Assembly (NCBI GenBank): GCA_002170775.2
Contig: NHIP02000001.1
Coordinates: 1-47,243 of the forward strand
Direction: 5' to 3'
Length of the DNA: 47,243 nucleotides
Source of the DNA: Euryarchaeota archaeon TMED192
Lineage (GTDB): Archaea > Thermoplasmatota > Poseidoniia > Poseidoniales > Thalassarchaeaceae
The notes beneath the pieces are model-generated. The model saw only the letters and a program-made list of their open reading frames with translations, was not told the DNA's origin and made no database searches. Position numbers and translations under genes: made by a program. Of the stretch, positions 44,616-47,243 are shown in pieces (position 1 is the first letter of the stretch; each line of letters starts with the position of its first letter).

Positions 44616-45383
44616 ATGGTTTCACTGCTCAGAATTTTTCCTCTCCTTCTATTTCTCGTAGGGTCTGTCTTTCACACAGGATGTGTGGGGGTTACAGAAG
44701 AGGAGGTTTTGCTATCTGTCGAATACACTCATTCGAATGGTACGATTGTTGAGGAATTTGTGGATGGTGAGTTGGTTTCCAGGGCTGTGGTAACCATCGA
44801 TTTTGACTTTACGAAAACTGAAGCATCCACTCCATTTGAATTCGGAATATGGGGCATTGAAGGGCCCCTTTCACAAAATAAGAATGGAAATGTAATTTCA
44901 GTTGATTTTTCGGAACACGGGATATGGGACCTAACGGCTTTTGCTCTGAGTGAAGATGGGGCTAGGGCTACAGAAGAGATTGTCATACGGGTAGAGTTGC
45001 AAATTGAATGGGAAGAGAAGACTACCTATGATCCGAAGCCCCTTGCAATAGACTCAGTTTCCGAATTCAGTGGTGTTCCCGCTAGTTCCATCTTAATACA
45101 TTCAAAAGTTGAGAATCCGGTTCTTATAGAAAACATCGGAGGGGGACGAGAAGTTGAGATATCTTGGGCGTTAATAGATGAGATAGGCATCGCATGTCAG
45201 AGTCAGAAAGGGTATGTGGACGAAGGTGAAGAAGTTGCATGGAATACGGTTCACTTCGGTACATATGAAGTTCACGAGCTCCACATCGAATATGAAGAAG
45301 GACAGGATTACATCGATGTTTTTCAAAGAGTTTACATCCAATACCCGGAAACATATGAAACTAAACCTAATACCACACAATAG
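44616..45383 (+). CDS. Lipoprotein-like secreted protein
   Basis: 255 aa from ATG 44616, preceded by a GAGGGG ribosome-binding site at 44601-44606. The signal peptide MVSLLRIFPLLLFLVGSVFHTGC ends in a lipobox-like HTGC; the Cys could carry a lipid anchor. The mature protein is beta-rich, with Ig-like segments and acidic loops (EEEVLLSVEYTHSNG..., TIDFDFTKTEAS). It ends in a Thr/Pro-rich tail. No enzymatic motif. A longer frame from 44550 overlapping the previous gene is not preferred. Confidence 0.65.
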   Translation: MVSLLRIFPLLLFLVGSVFHTGCVGVTEEEVLLSVEYTHSNGTIVEEFVDGELVSRAVVTIDFDFTKTEASTPFEFGIWGIEGPLSQNKNGNVISVDFSEHGIWDLTAFALSEDGARATEEIVIRVELQIEWEEKTTYDPKPLAIDSVSEFSGVPASSILIHSKVENPVLIENIGGGREVEISWALIDEIGIACQSQKGYVDEGEEVAWNTVHFGTYEVHELHIEYEEGQDYIDVFQRVYIQYPETYETKPNTTQ

Positions 45384-45429
45384 GGTGAACAAATAGTTCA
45401 ATATGAGTAAATTGGCGAATTCAACTTTT

Positions 45430-46239
45430 TCACTCATTTGACCGCATGGAAATTATGAGTTCTGACAGTACTTCTCTGAGTTCGTCGGCATCCCAGTATT
45501 CCTCGCCCAGTGTGCCTGTTACAATCCAATCTGCACCGGCCTCTACCGCAATTCTGGCAGTGACTCCATTCCTTATTCCTCCGCCTACCACAATAGGTAG
45601 GTCGGTACTTCTACGAGCTGCGGAAATGAGGTCTTGAGAAACAGGTGTTGCCGCCCCGCTCCCTGCCTCCAAATATAGTAGTTTGAAACCGTATAATTCA
45701 GCTGCTGCGGCATAGGAGGCCACTCTCCCTGTATCTTCTGGTTTGATCAAATCCGCTTTGCCGACCTCCCCTGCTTTCCCCCCTGGAGTGCATATTAGAT
45801 AGCCCATGGGTATCGGTTCAATTCCTGCTTTTTTGATGAATGGCGCACCCGCGACTTGTTCACCAATCAAGAATCTCGGATCTGTACTATTCATCAGCAT
45901 CATGAATGTGATTCCGTCGGCGTTGGGGGATAGTGCGTTTGCTCCCTGTGGGAAGAGTATGATTGGTATTCTTCCCTGGGTTTCCGCATCGGAGTCTTGA
46001 GTGGCCGCCCACTCTATGAGTTCCAGTGCTTCTCTGATAGCGACTACTGTGCGGTCCACGTTATCTGAATCTGTACCAGAGGACCCGCCGATCAAAATCA
46101 TGGAGGAGCCGGCCATTGCGGCTGCAATCGCGCGTTTAGCAGCAACATCGGGCGATTGGTCGGCCGGATCTATGAGCAAGGCATGCCTCGGGGTATCTCT
46201 CCTCACTATGCTTTCAATGCCTACCACGTGCTTGCACAT
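45430..46239 (-). CDS. Geranylgeranylglyceryl phosphate synthase (GGGP synthase)
   Basis: 269 aa TIM-barrel prenyltransferase that joins geranylgeranyl diphosphate to sn-glycerol-1-phosphate, the first archaeal ether-lipid step. Visible: LLIDPADQ (21-28), ILIGGSSGTD (48-57), FPQGANALSPNADGITFMMLMNS, a GAPFIKKAGIEPIPMGYLI segment, LEAGSGAATPV and VVGGGIRNG phosphate-binding loops near the C-terminus. Length is somewhat above the ~245-residue norm. Lies 12 bases after the reductase-like gene in one operon with a ferredoxin. The implied glycerol-1-phosphate supply is not visible in this window. Confidence 0.93.
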   Translation of the reverse strand: MCKHVVGIESIVRRDTPRHALLIDPADQSPDVAAKRAIAAAMAGSSMILIGGSSGTDSDNVDRTVVAIREALELIEWAATQDSDAETQGRIPIILFPQGANALSPNADGITFMMLMNSTDPRFLIGEQVAGAPFIKKAGIEPIPMGYLICTPGGKAGEVGKADLIKPEDTGRVASYAAAAELYGFKLLYLEAGSGAATPVSQDLISAARRSTDLPIVVGGGIRNGVTARIAVEAGADWIVTGTLGEEYWDADELREVLSELIISMRSNE

Positions 46240-46251
46240 GGGATAATGGTA

Positions 46252-46878
46252 TTAGGAGTATTTCGGAAGTTGAAGGTATTCCCTTGCATCTTTTGCCCCC
46301 CTTTCGATTTCGGTAGATATTGATTCAAAAGGATCTTTTCCAAACCAAATTGATACTTCCAGGGATGCTTTGCTTACGATTGGTTTCTTTGACCAGAATT
46401 CACATGTCCCGTCGCCCCTTGACTGGCACATTTCCTCTTCACATGGGTATGGAAATGAGGCCCCAAACCATTTTTCTGTATCTTTAGGCTCTGATTTTGG
46501 ATCGTAGATATAGTCAAAGGATATTGGATCGTTTGATATATGTCCTGCACCGTTAATTCGAAATGTATTATTTGGAAGTTCGATTAATGCGCTACGCAGG
46601 TGAATGCTGGCACCTCGTTCTGCAGCTTCGATACCTAAAGCTCTTGAAATCCATGAACCTCGTATGAAAGTGTTCTCGCTTGCATCTCGAGGTAAATGCC
46701 TGACAAGAATTTTCAGAATAGGGTGAGCATCTAGTCTCGAACCGGGTTGCAAGGACTGCGAAAGGCCGATTTCAGGTTCCTCGGTAATCATGTGAAGTTG
46801 TATGTCTCTTCTTTCGATTAATGCTTCGAGAGAAAAGGCTAGATGTCGAATTGAGGTCCCATTCACCAAAATTCTCAT
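46252..46878 (-). CDS. Truncated FAD reductase-like protein (possible geranylgeranyl-reductase relative)
   Basis: 208 aa from ATG 46878, overlapping the ferredoxin stop as ATGA. Not firmly identified. The start RILVNGTSIRHLAFSLEALIERRDIQLHMITEEPEIG... resembles the Rossmann/EPxIG portion of geranylgeranyl reductases, and FIRGSWISRALGIEAAERGASIHLRSALIEL resembles their following helix-strand block. The GxGxxG loop is degenerate, and the ~200-residue C-terminal substrate domain is missing (geranylgeranyl reductases are about 400 aa). A Cys cluster (Cys-x4-Cys-x7-Cys) is near residue 150. Position between ferredoxin and GGGP synthase suggests lipid reduction, but this is inference. Confidence 0.45.
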   Translation of the reverse strand: MRILVNGTSIRHLAFSLEALIERRDIQLHMITEEPEIGLSQSLQPGSRLDAHPILKILVRHLPRDASENTFIRGSWISRALGIEAAERGASIHLRSALIELPNNTFRINGAGHISNDPISFDYIYDPKSEPKDTEKWFGASFPYPCEEEMCQSRGDGTCEFWSKKPIVSKASLEVSIWFGKDPFESISTEIERGAKDAREYLQLPKYS

Positions 46879-47078
46879 GATTCTACTTCCACGATTGAAA
46901 GTGCATGAACGGGACATGTGGGAATACAGATCTCACAATGAGTGCATGACTCTTCTTTGATTGCTATTATAGGAGGTTCCAAGATCAAGACATCGATTGG
47001 ACATGCTGCTATGCAGGCAGCGCACCCGAAACATCGGAGCTCATCCAAGACTAAGTTGTAGCCTGGTGCCCTCGCCAT
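46875..47078 (-). CDS. 2[4Fe-4S] ferredoxin
   Basis: 67 aa. Two complete cluster motifs: Cys16, 19, 22, 26 (CFGCAACIAACP) and Cys45, 48, 51, 55 (CTHCEICIPTCP). Electron carrier. It leads a tight operon with the reductase-like and GGGP synthase genes, so it probably donates electrons to isoprenoid-chain reduction, as shown for a ferredoxin paired with geranylgeranyl reductase in Methanosarcina. Confidence 0.9.
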   Translation of the reverse strand: MARAPGYNLVLDELRCFGCAACIAACPIDVLILEPPIIAIKEESCTHCEICIPTCPVHALSIVEVES

Positions 47079-47243
47079 GATTTAGGCATGATGATCTTCC
47101 TTTTTCATTGATACCCACCCCTTGTGTTCCAGTGGAGACTAGAATTTCCTCTTTCAGTCATGAGAATAGTTCCATGAATAATCATAAACCTAAATCCTAA
47201 TGTAGAATTAATCGCTGAAGATTCGTAGTTTAATTATTATTTT
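47079..47243. promoter_or_regulatory. A/T-rich region upstream of the ferredoxin operon
   Basis: 165 bases without a coding frame I can support. It is strongly A/T-rich toward the window end (TTAATTATTATTTT), as expected for promoter DNA. No clear hairpin or repeat is seen; the sequence is cut by the window edge. Confidence 0.3.

Overview
The window looks like a chromosomal segment of a planktonic marine euryarchaeon of Marine Group II (Candidatus Poseidoniales) or a close relative. This is an inference from gene content. Archaeal information-processing genes (TFB, topoisomerase VI A and B, ribosomal protein LX/L18Ae, prefoldin alpha, FtsY, an RpoP-like zinc protein, an RFC-like clamp loader, GGGP synthase) sit among typical surface-ocean genes: a blue-tuned proteorhodopsin, B12-dependent ribonucleotide reductase, bacterial-type GroEL/GroES and giant secreted proteins. 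Genes are packed tightly, often with ATGA/GTGA or 1-nt overlaps. No gene-free stretch exceeds about 200 bases. I saw no rRNA, CRISPR array, IS element or integrase.

Layout. 1-2.7 kb: proteorhodopsin, converging on NADP-type isocitrate dehydrogenase across a strong hairpin, then an OsmC-like protein. 2.8-8.7 kb: class II ribonucleotide reductase, then a helical protein of unknown function translationally coupled to TFB. 8.8-14.2 kb: an aconitase-family enzyme with AcnB-like domain order, then the topoisomerase VI B-A operon. 14.2-21 kb: a membrane protein, a winged-helix regulator and a 1714-codon surface protein with a von Willebrand A domain. 21-26.5 kb: a minus-strand run with a DUF2299-like protein, a PlsC-type acyltransferase, a HIT hydrolase, a short SdhA-like flavoprotein and a membrane protein. 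26.6-31 kb: tRNA-Arg(CCU), RFC-like ATPase, two-ribbon RpoP-like protein, GMP synthase amidotransferase subunit, tRNA-Asp(GUC), a HAD phosphatase, a methyltransferase-like protein and PurQ. 31-36.1 kb: a long PurL with a PurS-like N-terminus, GroEL and GroES. 36.2-39.9 kb: PyrF, small membrane protein, a membrane-tailed receiver-domain protein coupled to FtsY, prefoldin alpha and LX. 39.9-44.1 kb: an envelope-glycan island (GT2, sulfotransferase, CDP-glycerol-type transferase, LicC-like nucleotidyltransferase), its minus-strand part visibly more A/T-rich. 44.2-47.1 kb: coiled-coil protein, lipoprotein, then a ferredoxin / truncated geranylgeranyl-reductase-like / GGGP synthase operon.

How the parts fit. 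Isocitrate dehydrogenase and the aconitase-like enzyme serve the TCA cycle. PurL/PurQ, GuaA-A, PyrF and NrdJ supply nucleotides. The rhodopsin indicates photoheterotrophy. The most thought-provoking aspects are: (i) lipid genes of both kinds, a PlsC-type acyltransferase and an archaeal GGGP synthase with ferredoxin and reductase-like partners; (ii) a receiver domain tethered to the membrane and coupled to FtsY; (iii) the vWA/propeller surface protein; (iv) the sulfo/phospho-glycan island.
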